A stretch of 64,000 nt of DNA from JAAUTY01 sp964397305. Lineage in GTDB: Bacteria; Cyanobacteriota; Cyanobacteriia; Cyanobacteriales; Spirulinaceae. This document shows, piece after piece, positions 51,912 through 61,221 of the stretch (position 1 is the first letter of the stretch; each line of letters opens with the position of its first letter). The position numbers were made by a program, and so were the translations under genes. Location: assembly GCA_964397305.1 (NCBI GenBank), contig CAYNIP010000021.1, positions 1 to 64,000 of the forward strand. The letters are read 5' to 3'. The notes below the pieces were generated by a model. That model was not told the DNA's origin. It saw nothing but the letters and a program-made list of their open reading frames with translations, and did no database searches.

Positions 51912-53441
51912 CTAGTGACCGGCCATCGCGGCCCCGATCGCGACCCGATCGGTGGTAGCACTTTCGCTCTCGTAGACAATGCGCCCATCGCTGATCGCCA
52001 GGAGCCGATCGGTCAGGGTAAGCAATTCGTCTAAATCTTCGCTCACCAGCAGGATCGCGACGCCCCGATTGCGGGCGGCGATGAGCTGGTTGTGAATGTA
52101 GTCCACGGCGGCAAAATCGAGGCCGAAGCAGGGGTTGGCCGCGATGAGTAACTGGGTGTCGTCGGCTGAGAGTTCCCGGGCGAGCACGGCTCGCTGGATG
52201 TTGCCGCCGGAGAGGTGGGCGATCGGGGTCTCGGGGGAGGGGGTCTTGATCGCAAAGGTGGTGATCAAGGTGGTGGCTAGACGCCGGAGCGCTGATAATA
52301 CCAACCACCAGCCCCACCGTGCTTGGGGGGGCTGGTCAAAGGTACGAAGGGACATATTCTCGGCTACGCTCATGGTGGGCATACAGGCGTTGTGGAGGGG
52401 CTCTTCTGGCAGCGCAAAGACGCGGTGGCGATACATTTCCGCTCGCGTGGCCGTGTAGCGATCGCCATTCACCCGAATCTCCCCGGCGATGGGCGATCGC
52501 TGGCCGGCCAGCACTTCCACCAGTTCCTTCTGCCCATTGCCTGAGACGCCAGCAATCCCGACGATTTCGCCGCGATGGACCGTGAGGTCCAGGCTCCGCA
52601 GCGCTTCCAAGCCATTATCCCGGTTGGCCCGCAATCCCCGCACTTCTAACACCGGCTGAGCCGTTGGGGGCGATGTTTTCGCCATCGGCTTGGTTTCCCG
52701 TGCCGCTCCCAGCATCATGGCCGCCATGTCATTCACCGTCAGGTCAGCCACCCGGCCCTGGCCTGCCAGCCGCCCCTTCCGCAGTACCGTCACCTCATCC
52801 GCGAAGCGGGTCACTTCCCGGAACTTGTGGGTGATCAGAAGGACGCTCAGCTTGCCGGCCTGGACCTGCTCCTGAAGTAGGCCCAGCACTTCGTCCGCTT
52901 CCTGGGGGGTCAGCACCGAAGTAGGTTCGTCTAAAATCAGAATCGTGCTCTGGAGGTAGAGCTGCTTGAGGATCTCGAGTTTTTGCTTCTGGCCGGCTGC
53001 GAGGTCGGCGATCGCCACCTCCAGGGGCACTTGAAACGGGGCCTCGGCCATGAAGGCCTCGAGCTGCTCCCGCTCGCGCTTCCAGTCAATCCGAAAGGTC
53101 GAGTCGTAGCGCGAGAGCACTAAGTTTTCCGCCACGGTCATCGCGGGCACAGAGGTGAAATGCTGGTAAACCATGCCCACGCCGTAGTGGTGAGCATCGC
53201 GGGGACTGGCAATGCGGCGCGATCGCCCGCCGATGAGAATATCACCCCGATTCGGATGGTAGAAACCCATCACACACTTGACCAAGGTGCTTTTGCCGGC
53301 GCCATTCTCCCCCAGCAGGGCATGAAAGCTGCCCGGCGTCACCTTCATCGATACAGCATCCAAAGCCACCAAGGGCCCAAAGGTTTTGGTGAGGTTCACG
53401 ACTTCGAGTTCAGTCGGGGTCTGAGTCAGAGCGATCGCCAT
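51912..53441 (-). CDS. ABC transporter ATPase with two ATP-binding domains (BMP/nucleoside type)
   Basis: 509 residues with two ABC domains as in NupO/YufO-type transporters for nucleosides (BMP family). First: GENGAGKSTL, signature-like LAAGQKQKLEIL, Walker B ILILDEPTSVL. Second: degenerate Walker A (GVSGNGQKEL) and LSGGNIQRAVLAREL. The start MAIALTQTPTELEVVNLTK follows a rather weak site. No permease or lipoprotein gene is adjacent, so the partners must be elsewhere. Confidence 0.85.
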   Translation of the reverse strand: MAIALTQTPTELEVVNLTKTFGPLVALDAVSMKVTPGSFHALLGENGAGKSTLVKCVMGFYHPNRGDILIGGRSRRIASPRDAHHYGVGMVYQHFTSVPAMTVAENLVLSRYDSTFRIDWKREREQLEAFMAEAPFQVPLEVAIADLAAGQKQKLEILKQLYLQSTILILDEPTSVLTPQEADEVLGLLQEQVQAGKLSVLLITHKFREVTRFADEVTVLRKGRLAGQGRVADLTVNDMAAMMLGAARETKPMAKTSPPTAQPVLEVRGLRANRDNGLEALRSLDLTVHRGEIVGIAGVSGNGQKELVEVLAGQRSPIAGEIRVNGDRYTATRAEMYRHRVFALPEEPLHNACMPTMSVAENMSLRTFDQPPQARWGWWLVLSALRRLATTLITTFAIKTPSPETPIAHLSGGNIQRAVLARELSADDTQLLIAANPCFGLDFAAVDYIHNQLIAARNRGVAILLVSEDLDELLTLTDRLLAISDGRIVYESESATTDRVAIGAAMAGH

Positions 53442-53872
53442 CGGCGCGAAGAAACGGTTAAATGGTCTCTTATTCTAGCCCCAACCGACCCTCGCCAACG
53501 GTAGCCTCCCTAGCAGCGGAGGATGAATCCCACAGGCCGCCGCTCCCTCCCTCCGGCTAGCGATACATTCCTGGTCTGGTACACCCGTGTCGGCCCTCAC
53601 TCCCGCCGTCCTCCGGACTAGGGACGCGAGGGAGGCTAGCGAGGGCTCCCGCCCTAGGAGCCGAGGGGGGAGGATGGGAGAAAGCCTGAAGTTGTAGGGG
53701 TTTCAAAACTTAGGGGTCCTGGGAACCGGTCTGGGGCAGAGAACTTCTAGTTCCCTTGCTCCCCGCTTGGGGAGCAGGGACTCGAGCAGGAGGGCTTGAC
53801 CAGCCCTAGCATCCTGGGGGATACACCCAGAAAAGGGCGGATCAAGCGAGCCGTGTTGATCAAGGCTGGGCC
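53442..53872. other. Gap with GC-rich palindromes
   Basis: 431 bp without a gene. Fragments of dispersed-repeat core (TTCCCTTGCTCCC, CTTGGGGAGCAGGG) lie near 53750-53785 and two GC-rich inverted stretches near 53500-53660. No operator or RNA gene is supported. Confidence 0.4.
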
Positions 53873-54337
53873 TTAATCCACCGAGGATTTCGAGTCAGCG
53901 TCCGTGGCCTCAGCCTCGCTAGTCTCCGGTTCCGTGAGGATTTGCCAGGCAGCATTCACCGCCCGATCCAGCCGGTTGCCCATCGCTTGAATATCAGACA
54001 GCAGGGTTTCCCAGCGCTGGGTCGCGACATCTTCGATGCCGGCTAGGGAGCGCTCCAGGGTCGAGCGCTGCTCTTCAAACAGCTCGCCGGTCTTCTGGAG
54101 GGTGTCTTGGGCCTGGCGCAGCGCACTCACATAGGCATCGCGGGTGATGTCCTCAGCGGAGTTGATCTGGGTTTCGGCCCGCTGCTTGATCGCATCGATC
54201 AGGGCCATGAGGTGCTGTTTGATTTCGTCAGACTCCTCCGGCAACCGCTGCTCGACGAGCGATCGCGTCTCCGGACTGACTGTTTCGGAACCTTCAGCCG
54301 TCGGGGGGGGGGTTGGGGGCGTATTGGTCTCAGACAT
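53873..54337 (-). CDS. Coiled-coil hypothetical protein
   Basis: 154 residues from the ATG at 54337 (MSETNTPPTPPPTAEG). A Pro/Thr-rich start, then a long amphipathic helix (residues 40-140: LVEQRLPEESDEIKQHLMAL, AEDITRDAYVSALRQAQDTL, LFEEQRSTLERSLAGIEDV), then an acidic, disordered tail (EAEATDADSK). Cytoplasmic. No annotated family; similar low-complexity helical proteins are common in cyanobacteria. Confidence 0.6.
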   Translation of the reverse strand: MSETNTPPTPPPTAEGSETVSPETRSLVEQRLPEESDEIKQHLMALIDAIKQRAETQINSAEDITRDAYVSALRQAQDTLQKTGELFEEQRSTLERSLAGIEDVATQRWETLLSDIQAMGNRLDRAVNAAWQILTEPETSEAEATDADSKSSVD

Positions 54338-54441
54338 GGGGTTCCTCCGCAACAACAGTAGGGGAGCACGGTGGCGGCGGCCACCGCGCACTCTCCCTCC
54401 CTATCCTAGCGACTGCTGGCAGCGGACCCGAGGGCGGAGTC

Positions 54442-55683
54442 TCAGGAGTCTTGGAGGATGGTCTTAGAGACGATGCGGGTGCGCTTGCGGTCGGCCTCCG
54501 ATAGCTCTTCCCCCGCTTGTAATTGGGTGGCACTGTGTTGGAGCACGGTGGCAGCTCCTTGGTCGCCCAGTTGCAGCGCTGTATTAGCCGCCGTCTGGAG
54601 CATGGTGGCCGCCCCGGCCTTGTCCCCTTGTTGCAGCTTGGTTTCAGCGATCTGGGTTTGGCGGTACTTAGCCAAGGCGAGGATCGACTTCTGCACCTGC
54701 GTGTCGGGAGCTGGCTGGTAGGCGGTTTGTACCTCGACGTTGATCGGGATTGCTTCCGAGACTAGGCCGGTTTCGCCCCGGGCGGGATCGTCGTAGCGGA
54801 CTTGTATCCGGGCGATCGCCTGGGAGCCGGGGGCCAGTTGACCAATGTAGAGATTTGCCAGCAGCACCCGTTCCTCCGTCATTAAGTCCCCGAGGCGCAC
54901 GAGCCACTGGGAGCCTTCCTGTTGAACGGGCAGCTCGATCGTCTCCGGCGCAACTTGGGCAATGGGCTTTAGCTCGGCCAAGCGGACCTGGGGCAGGAGT
55001 TCTAGGAGCAGATAGGCATTGGTGAGGCCGACGGATTGGGCGCGGGTGAAGAGGCGCTCAAAGGTTTGGGTCGCTTCCTCCGGCTCGGCGATGTAGGCGA
55101 GGGTTCCGGTGGCCGTATCGGCAATTTTTTCCAGTACGTCTTGGTTCCAGTGACTGCCAAAGCCCAAGGTGTTGAGGGTGATGTTGGACTCGGAGGCCAG
55201 TTGGGCCAGCTTCAGGCAGCGCTGATTGTCGCCGTGCTCGTTTTCGCCGTCAGTCAGCAAAAAGATTTGGGAGGCGGTGTCGCGGCTGCCCTTGGCGATT
55301 TCCTCCATGCCCAGCTTGAGGCCTTCGTCAATGGCGGTGCCGCCGTCGGCCTGGAGGCCTTGGATGCACCGCCGGATGCTGGCGAGGTCCTTAGTGGTTT
55401 GATTGTCTACGAGAACCTTGGCCCGGTGGTCGAAGGCGACGACGGCAATCCGATCGCGCGGTCCGAGGCCTTCGAGTAATTGGCTGGCGGCCTGTTTCAC
55501 GGTCTCGAGGGGTCTGCCACTCATGGAGCCGCTGTGGTCGAGGATCAGGCAAAGGTTGAGGGGAAGATTGGTGTCACCACCGTTGGCGGTGGCGGCGATC
55601 GCCAGGGAGAGTTGGCGTTGGCTACTGGCCTGGTGGGCATCCAGGTGGGAGTCACTGAGGCTGGGGTGCAGACTAACTTGCAT
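54442..55683 (-). CDS. von Willebrand factor type A domain protein
   Basis: 413 residues. The VWA domain covers residues 40-210, with a full metal-ion-dependent adhesion motif DHSGSMSG, TAID-type Thr and DGEN. The rest is a beta-rich region and, from about 330, helices rich in Gln and Ala (QTQIAETKLQQGDKAGAAT). No signal peptide. Standalone VWA proteins with a C-terminal oligomerisation module are known in cyanobacteria; partner unknown. Same strand as the coiled-coil gene, 104 bp upstream of it. Confidence 0.85.
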   Translation of the reverse strand: MQVSLHPSLSDSHLDAHQASSQRQLSLAIAATANGGDTNLPLNLCLILDHSGSMSGRPLETVKQAASQLLEGLGPRDRIAVVAFDHRAKVLVDNQTTKDLASIRRCIQGLQADGGTAIDEGLKLGMEEIAKGSRDTASQIFLLTDGENEHGDNQRCLKLAQLASESNITLNTLGFGSHWNQDVLEKIADTATGTLAYIAEPEEATQTFERLFTRAQSVGLTNAYLLLELLPQVRLAELKPIAQVAPETIELPVQQEGSQWLVRLGDLMTEERVLLANLYIGQLAPGSQAIARIQVRYDDPARGETGLVSEAIPINVEVQTAYQPAPDTQVQKSILALAKYRQTQIAETKLQQGDKAGAATMLQTAANTALQLGDQGAATVLQHSATQLQAGEELSEADRKRTRIVSKTILQDS

Positions 55684-55849
55684 GGGCTGAAACTCCGGCG
55701 CAGGGGGTCGAATCTCGAATTCGGTCGTGGTTGCTCTCAGGATAGCTTGGCAGTGGCGGGGATGCTAGGCAGCCTGGCCAAGCGGGGAAAGCAGCGATTA
55801 GCTAGGCGTTAGCTCCAGGCCGGATCGGTCAGTTTCCGCAGTACGGCAG

Positions 55850-57082
55850 TTAGAGTTTGCGGTCGAGGCGGATGGCGAGGTCGAGGGCGGCTTTTTCGCG
55901 GGCGCGCCGGGCGTAGGGCTCGAGGCGCTCCACACTCCAGCCGCTCAGAATGCTGAGATCCTCTAGGGTGATGCCCTTCATCAGCATCTCGACACACCAA
56001 GTTTGGCGGGCTTGGGCGAGCTGGGGGGGCTGCTGCTCGGGGGTGAGGAGTCCCCGAATGCAGCGTTGCCAGACCGTCTGCAAGTCGTTCAGCGTCAGGG
56101 GTTGCGCCTCGGCGTTGAGGAAGAGGGCCGGGTGGTCATCGTGGCGACTCTTGAGCCATTGAGTCAGGGGGTTATTGGTGTAGGAGCCGTAGCGTTTGCC
56201 CAGAATCCATTGATTGATCGGCACTTGGCGCACGGCTCCTTGGGTAATTTGCACAAGGTGTTGGCTGGCATTGCTGAGGGAGTGCGATCGCTCTAGGGCG
56301 ATGATTTCCGTCGGCAGGAGCCCCGCCCCCAAGAGCAGGTAGGCGATCGCATAGTCCTGGGGATCATGCTGCTTCGCCTGTTGCAAGAGGGCGCGCACCA
56401 GGTCGGCCGGCAAGTCGGCCACGCGGTCTTCCCCAGGCCCACCAATCGCGAGCGTGCTCTCAGTGCTCTCAGCCCCCGGAGGGGTTCCCAAAGCGCCGTA
56501 GAGGCAGAGACTCGCTAAGCGTTGGACAAAGACCTCGCGATCAGGCCAGAGGCCGTAGTGCTCGGTAATGAGTTCGATGGCTAAATAGCCAAATATTAAA
56601 ACATCCAGTAGATTCGCTAGGTCTGGGGCCGGCAGACGTGAGGTTAACTCGTTAGGGGTCATGGCTGGTTTCAGGTAGTGGGTCAATTCACGATTCGCCG
56701 CCGCCATGGCTTTCCCCAGCGCTTGCCGGTTTTCCACCGTGTAGTGACCTGATTCGCCGACAATCGAGCGCAGAAGTTCGGGAAATTGGCTCAGGGTTTG
56801 CAGGCGATCGCGGGCGTAGTGCTGGATCACAGCCTCCGGCGGGCTGGACTCCGCCAGCGTCGCTGTCAGGGCCTCCCAGTCACAGGCAAAGAGACCGGAG
56901 TTGGCGATCGCCGTCAAAAGCAAGTCATGCTTGCTGCCAAAATTACGAAAGAGCGTCACCTCATTCACCTGGGCCAGCTCAGCAATCTGACGGGTGGTTG
57001 CCTCGCCAAAGCCCCGCTCCGAGAAGAGTTGTAACGCCGCATCGAGTAAGCGCTGTCGGGCGGAGGAGCGATGTCGGGTCAT
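55850..57082 (-). CDS. TetR-type regulator fused to a tyrosine-recombinase-like domain
   Basis: 410 residues from the ATG at 57082. Residues 1-60 are a TetR DNA-binding domain (RQRLLDAALQLFSERGFGEA ... NEVTLFRNFGSKHDLL). Residues 60-200 form a helical ligand domain. From about 245, LLQQAKQHDPQDYAIAYLLL GAGLLPTEIIALERS ... RQTWCVEMLMKGITLEDLSI LSGWS ... EPYARRARE follows the C-terminal layout of phage integrases, but the first catalytic Arg is L and the His is lost, while the R, W and Y positions are kept. It is divergent from desC and probably controls it. Confidence 0.75.
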   Translation of the reverse strand: MTRHRSSARQRLLDAALQLFSERGFGEATTRQIAELAQVNEVTLFRNFGSKHDLLLTAIANSGLFACDWEALTATLAESSPPEAVIQHYARDRLQTLSQFPELLRSIVGESGHYTVENRQALGKAMAAANRELTHYLKPAMTPNELTSRLPAPDLANLLDVLIFGYLAIELITEHYGLWPDREVFVQRLASLCLYGALGTPPGAESTESTLAIGGPGEDRVADLPADLVRALLQQAKQHDPQDYAIAYLLLGAGLLPTEIIALERSHSLSNASQHLVQITQGAVRQVPINQWILGKRYGSYTNNPLTQWLKSRHDDHPALFLNAEAQPLTLNDLQTVWQRCIRGLLTPEQQPPQLAQARQTWCVEMLMKGITLEDLSILSGWSVERLEPYARRAREKAALDLAIRLDRKL

Positions 57083-57144
57083 GATTTCAATGTAAGTATG
57101 ACTTGCCTGTTTGGTGCATCTGGAGTTAGACTCAGAGTATATAA

Positions 57145-57159
57145 GCAAGCAACACTTGC
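57145..57159. promoter_or_regulatory. Candidate operator between the TetR-fusion gene and desC
   Basis: GCAAGCAACACTTGC is an inverted repeat (GCAAG/CTTGC, 5-bp spacer) in the 127-bp intergenic region 57083-57209. A related half-site GACTTGCC lies at 57099. TATATAAG just upstream (57138-57145) is a good -10 candidate for desC, so binding would occlude the promoter. This assignment is by position only. Confidence 0.5.
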
Positions 57160-57209
57160 ATAAAGGATTCACGCTCGTAAGCTTCTCCTATCCTAGAAGA
57201 CCCGATATT

Positions 57210-58064
57210 ATGACTCAGCCCCTACTTCTGTCTCAGCCCCCCCACCAGCCCGCTGCCCTGAAGGTGCAATGGGTTACGGTAGCCTTTTTCGTCACCTTCC
57301 ATCTCCTCGCCCTCCTGGCCCTGGGGTGCTTTTCCTGGCCAGCCCTCGGTCTCACCGTCTTTCTTCACTGGCTCACGGGTAGTATTGGCATTTGCTTGGG
57401 CTACCATCGCCTCCTCGCCCACCGCAGCCTGCGGGTTCCCAAATGGCTGGAGTATATTTTGGCCACGATCGGCACTCTCGCGATCCAAGGTGGACCGATC
57501 TTCTGGGTTGCCGGCCATCGCCAGCACCATGCCCACACCGAAGATATCGACAAAGACCCCTATTCAGCAGCGCGCGGCTTCTGGTGGAGCCATATGCTCT
57601 GGCTGTTCTACCAAAAGCCTCAGGTTTTTGACTACGAGCAGTACAAGCGCTACGCCCGCGACCTCGACCGCGACCCCTACCTGCGTTGGCTCAACCGCAA
57701 CCACCTACTGCCCCAAGTCGTTCTAGGTCTCGTGCTCTACCTGATCGGGGGCTGGCCCTTTGTGATCTACGGGATCTTCTTGCGATCTGTACTCATGTGG
57801 CACAGCACTTGGCTGATCAACTCAGCGTCGCATATGTTCGGCTATCGCAGCTTTGAGGCCAATGACAACGCGCGTAACCTCTGGTGGGCCGCACTTCTGA
57901 CCTATGGCGAAGGCTGGCACAACAACCACCACGCTCAACCCCATGTCGCCCGGGCAGGTCGGCGCTGGTGGGAAATCGATATGACCTGGTGGGCGATTCA
58001 ACTCCTGGCTCGCTTGGGCCTCGCGACCCACATCGTCCAGCCCCCCTCAGCAACCGCTGATTGA
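57210..58064 (+). CDS. desC: Acyl-lipid delta-9 fatty acid desaturase
   Basis: 284 residues from the ATG at 57210. The three histidine boxes of the di-iron membrane desaturases are HRLLAH (66-71), HRQHH (103-107) and HNNHH (237-241), with four membrane helices. It introduces the first double bond at C9 of membrane acyl chains and is often cold-induced. Box spacing and size match cyanobacterial DesC. Upstream lies the TetR-fusion gene in the opposite direction. The upstream in-frame extension to 57111 overlaps the promoter and is rejected. Confidence 0.93.
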   Translation: MTQPLLLSQPPHQPAALKVQWVTVAFFVTFHLLALLALGCFSWPALGLTVFLHWLTGSIGICLGYHRLLAHRSLRVPKWLEYILATIGTLAIQGGPIFWVAGHRQHHAHTEDIDKDPYSAARGFWWSHMLWLFYQKPQVFDYEQYKRYARDLDRDPYLRWLNRNHLLPQVVLGLVLYLIGGWPFVIYGIFLRSVLMWHSTWLINSASHMFGYRSFEANDNARNLWWAALLTYGEGWHNNHHAQPHVARAGRRWWEIDMTWWAIQLLARLGLATHIVQPPSATAD

Positions 58065-58211
58065 AACGGCGGGTTGGGAACCGGGGAGTGGGAAGGCCTG
58101 GCTGCTTGGGTCATCCCGCTCTCGGTCGTCGCCACTGTCTCTCGGGAGAAGGGTGGCGAAACTAGCGGTTAGCGCTATCATGCAGGTGACGGTCGTTCCG
58201 TGCGGCAAGCC

Positions 58212-58799
58212 ATGACTTACACCACTGAGCAACTGATCCGAATCCTCGACCGGGAAATGCAGGCCGGTTGGCGGGGCGAGCGAGTGTTGCTGTCAGCGGG
58301 CGATCGCCTCAATGACCCCGTCCTCGCCCGTGCCCTCGGCTCCGATCGCATCAGCAAAGTCTATGCCTACCGTGAATTCCGAGAGCAGGTCCACGACTAC
58401 CAACGCCGCCACCACGTTTCTGGCCTGATCTGGCGCGAGTGCCGCTTTCAGGGACACACCGTTACCTACCCTGAGCTGCACAACCAACTCACCGCAATTC
58501 CCAACGACAAACAATGCCTACAAGCAGCAAAGCCAGCCCTCCTCGACTTCTGGCGCGCTGCGACGGTCGGACTCTCCCTCTGGCTCGCTAGCGATGATCC
58601 CCAGGTGATGAACCGAGAAACCATCGAACAATTGGCTCAGGATGCTGAATGGGCGGAGGCGGACGCCACCCGCCAAGAACTCTACCTCGGTCTCTGTTGG
58701 GGCAATCCCCAAGAGTACCATTACCGCTGGGCCTTCCCAGAATCAGGCTGCCGCCGCTTCGTCGCCGCCGAGCACTATCCTCAAAACATTAAAGTCTAA
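58212..58799 (+). CDS. Conserved hypothetical protein
   Basis: 195 residues from the ATG at 58212 (MTYTTEQLIRILDREMQAGW). Features: VLLSAGDRLNDPVLARALGS, DYQRRHHVSGLIWRECRF, HNQLTAIPNDKQ and a C-terminal EYHYRWAFPESGCRRFV. It is all-alpha-like with a well-conserved-looking core, no membrane helix and a single Cys pair. It resembles a cyanobacteria-specific conserved protein, but I cannot name it. Confidence 0.65.
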   Translation: MTYTTEQLIRILDREMQAGWRGERVLLSAGDRLNDPVLARALGSDRISKVYAYREFREQVHDYQRRHHVSGLIWRECRFQGHTVTYPELHNQLTAIPNDKQCLQAAKPALLDFWRAATVGLSLWLASDDPQVMNRETIEQLAQDAEWAEADATRQELYLGLCWGNPQEYHYRWAFPESGCRRFVAAEHYPQNIKV

Positions 58800-58970
58800 G
58801 CGGCCTGAGCAGCCCCTCCGTGCTCCTGTTACCCTAGCGACCATAGCCTGCCACCAAGAGTCGTCGGTGGCCTGACCCCTGAGTTCAGCCAGTTCTCAGC
58901 CGGACTTCAGCGAGGTTTCAGCTCGGCCGCTGACACTAGCCTCAAGCCAACCTGAAGGAACAGCGCCGCT

Positions 58971-60005
58971 ATGCTATACCGCCCTGGGGCGATCGCCAGC
59001 CTCACCCTCGCCAGCCTCACCCTCGCCGCCCTCGTAGCCCAGGCCGGCGGCTGGGACGATTTCAAACTCCGCTACTTCTCTTTAACTCGCTTCCTCCACG
59101 GCGAGGATCTCGCCCAAATCGATCCCCCCCACCAGGCCCAAGCGCCCGAGCGAGCTGCCCGGATTGATCTCGCCGAATTGCTCCCCGGCGGTCCCCCGAA
59201 AGACGGCATTCCCAGCCTGGACAGCCCCCAGTTCGAGACCGCCGCCACAACCCCCTTTCGCGCCGAGGACGCGGTGATTGGCCTGGTGATTCATGGAGAA
59301 GCCAAGGCCTATCCCCTGGGGGTGATGAACTGGCACGAAATCGTCAACGATACGGTAGGCGGTGTGCCCGTCGCCGTGACCTATTGCCCCCTGTGCGATA
59401 CCGCGATCGTGTTTGAGCGCGGCGCGACGACCTTGGGCGTTTCCGGCCAGCTCTACCAAAGCTGTCTGGTGATGTACGACCGCGACGACGATACCTTCTA
59501 CGCGCAGCCCTGGGGGCTCGGGATCGCTGGCCCGCAGGTGAATCGGAGCCTCCAGCGGCAGCCCGCCGTGAAGACAACCCTAGGCCGGTGGTTGCAGGCC
59601 CATCCTGAAAGCAAGATTCTGTCCACCCAAACGGGGCATCGTCGGGACTATTTACGCTACCCCTACGGAAGTTATGACACCAACGAGCAGTTGATCTTTC
59701 CGGCCCGTCATCAAGATCAGCGGGAACTACACCCCAAGGCCAGCCTCAGTTACATCTGGGAGGCGGACTCAATGACGCCCCACAACCAATTCTCTGGAGC
59801 CAGCCAGGCCTTTTCTCACACAGCCGTGCAGCAGCAAGGGGAGCAAGTCGTCCTATTCAACGGTCGCTCCGTGCGGGCTGTTTGGGATGCGGCCTTAGCC
59901 ACGGTGCGCGTGGAAGACCTAGACGGCCGGGAGATTCCCAGTGCGACGGCCTTTGCCTTTGTCTATCCGGCCTATTTCGGCTCGGGCCTTGGGACCAAGG
60001 AGTAG
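58971..60005 (+). CDS. DUF3179 domain protein
   Basis: 344 residues with an exported start (IASLTLASLTLAALVAQAGG). The DUF3179 core is recognisable: DAVIGLVIHGEAKAYPLGVM with NWHEIVNDTVGGVPVAVTYC and PLCDTAIVFERG, TLGVSGQLYQSCLVMYDRDD and SILSTQTGHRRDYLRYPYGS, GYFARHQD-type, and a last strand pair. Conserved Cys (TYCPLCDTA) could bind metal or form a disulphide. Function of this family is unknown; members are widespread in bacteria and archaea. Confidence 0.85.
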   Translation: MLYRPGAIASLTLASLTLAALVAQAGGWDDFKLRYFSLTRFLHGEDLAQIDPPHQAQAPERAARIDLAELLPGGPPKDGIPSLDSPQFETAATTPFRAEDAVIGLVIHGEAKAYPLGVMNWHEIVNDTVGGVPVAVTYCPLCDTAIVFERGATTLGVSGQLYQSCLVMYDRDDDTFYAQPWGLGIAGPQVNRSLQRQPAVKTTLGRWLQAHPESKILSTQTGHRRDYLRYPYGSYDTNEQLIFPARHQDQRELHPKASLSYIWEADSMTPHNQFSGASQAFSHTAVQQQGEQVVLFNGRSVRAVWDAALATVRVEDLDGREIPSATAFAFVYPAYFGSGLGTKE

Positions 60006-60060
60006 GGATTTCTCGCCGCTGGGAGCGTTACAGCATCGCTGACGGGACTGGCTGCCGCTC

Positions 60061-61221
60061 CTAGGGACGCGGGCGGTCTTGAGAAAAGAGGCGATCGCGC
60101 TCCCAAACCTCCGGGGCAATAAAAATCACCGTCTTCTGCCGGTAGCGCACTAAGTGCAAAAAGCGCGGCTCGGCCTCGTCGGCCTGGGGCTCCAGCCGGT
60201 AAACCCGAAAACCACGCTCATCCGTCTGGGGAGAGTCCGCGATCTTGACCCCCGCCCGCTCCAGCAGCTCCGGATAGGCCTCGCTCACCCGCTGAATCCG
60301 ATCGGGAGTATTGAAGGCGACACGATCTAAGGACGGAGGCAGCAGCCCCACAGAGCCGACTAGGGCCCGCCCCGTACCTGGCGAGCGATAGATCGGCACC
60401 CGATTTTCAGCATTCGGGGGCAGGCGGCGGGCTAGCTCTGGGGACGATGCCGGCGTCGGGGGAGGGCTCGCAACCGGAGCCGGACTCGGCGGCGGGGCAC
60501 TCGCGGCGGGGGCTGGAGCCGGACTCGGGGCCGGGGCACTCGCAGCCGGAGCCGGACTCGGGGCCGGGGCGCTTGCGGCGGGGGCTGGAGCCGGGCTGGG
60601 CGATGGGGCACTCGCCGGAGTCACGGCGGGTAAATCGCTCAGGCTCCTGGGTGGTGGGGAACTGGCGGGAGCCGCTGCCCTCGCTGGGGCAGCGGCGGCG
60701 GTTGGGCGGTTGGCAGGCCTGGGGGGCGGGGTTGTCCGGGCGCCGACGGGACCGGTTCTGGAGCTGGGGCTCGGACTTGGCTCCGGGTTAGTAGCTGCTC
60801 GCTCCCCACGCAGCTCCGCCATGCGCTGCCGAGCTCGCTCGAGCTTCCGCATCGTGCTGCTAGAAATCTCAGTGTCTGCATCCCCTTTGGGGTTAGTGCT
60901 GCCCTTGGCGCTCTTGGCCGCTGGACTCGAGGAGCCCCCCCCACTAGTATCAAAACCATCCGCCCCCAAAGCGGCATCGGAGTCGTAGGCGAGGCCCTCG
61001 CGGGCGTCAAAGTCAAAATCTTCAGCGAACTCGGCCGTGTCGCGGTCGGCGGTAGCCTCAAGGTCTACTGTGACCCCGGTGGTCTCGTCCTCAGTACCGG
61101 AACCAGCCGCCAGGGGAATAGCCAGCGCGGCGACGTGAATGAGCAACGCTAACAACAGGGCGGGCCGCAGGACTAACTTCAGGGGTGCGAGCAGGATAGC
61201 GACGAGGAGGGATTGACGCAT
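60061..61221 (-). CDS. Exported Pro/Ala/Ser-rich repeat protein
   Basis: 386 residues from the ATG at 61221. N-terminal hydrophobic helices (LLVAILLAPLKLVLRP, ALLLALLIHVAAL) are followed by an acidic part (TVDLEATADRDTAEFAED), a long Pro/Ala/Ser-rich linker (residues 130-275) and a C-terminal domain of about 100 residues (ENRVPIYRSPGTGRA ... FLHLVRYRQKTVIFIAPE). A near-perfect PAPAPAASAPAPS-type tandem repeat of roughly 36 bp occurs about four times (60480-60610). Possibly an envelope-spanning protein with the C-terminal domain outside the membrane. Confidence 0.7.
   Translation of the reverse strand: MRQSLLVAILLAPLKLVLRPALLLALLIHVAALAIPLAAGSGTEDETTGVTVDLEATADRDTAEFAEDFDFDAREGLAYDSDAALGADGFDTSGGGSSSPAAKSAKGSTNPKGDADTEISSSTMRKLERARQRMAELRGERAATNPEPSPSPSSRTGPVGARTTPPPRPANRPTAAAAPARAAAPASSPPPRSLSDLPAVTPASAPSPSPAPAPAASAPAPSPAPAASAPAPSPAPAPAASAPPPSPAPVASPPPTPASSPELARRLPPNAENRVPIYRSPGTGRALVGSVGLLPPSLDRVAFNTPDRIQRVSEAYPELLERAGVKIADSPQTDERGFRVYRLEPQADEAEPRFLHLVRYRQKTVIFIAPEVWERDRLFSQDRPRP

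Noticed and set aside
55850..57082. TetR-fusion protein as an active integrase that built the aroB island
   Set aside because: The first catalytic Arg and the His are replaced, and the gene is 15 kb from the island, beside desC; no evidence links them.
60478..60612. Possible CRISPR array in the Pro-rich repeat
   Set aside because: Repeats are contiguous coding units without unique spacers, and no cas gene is present.
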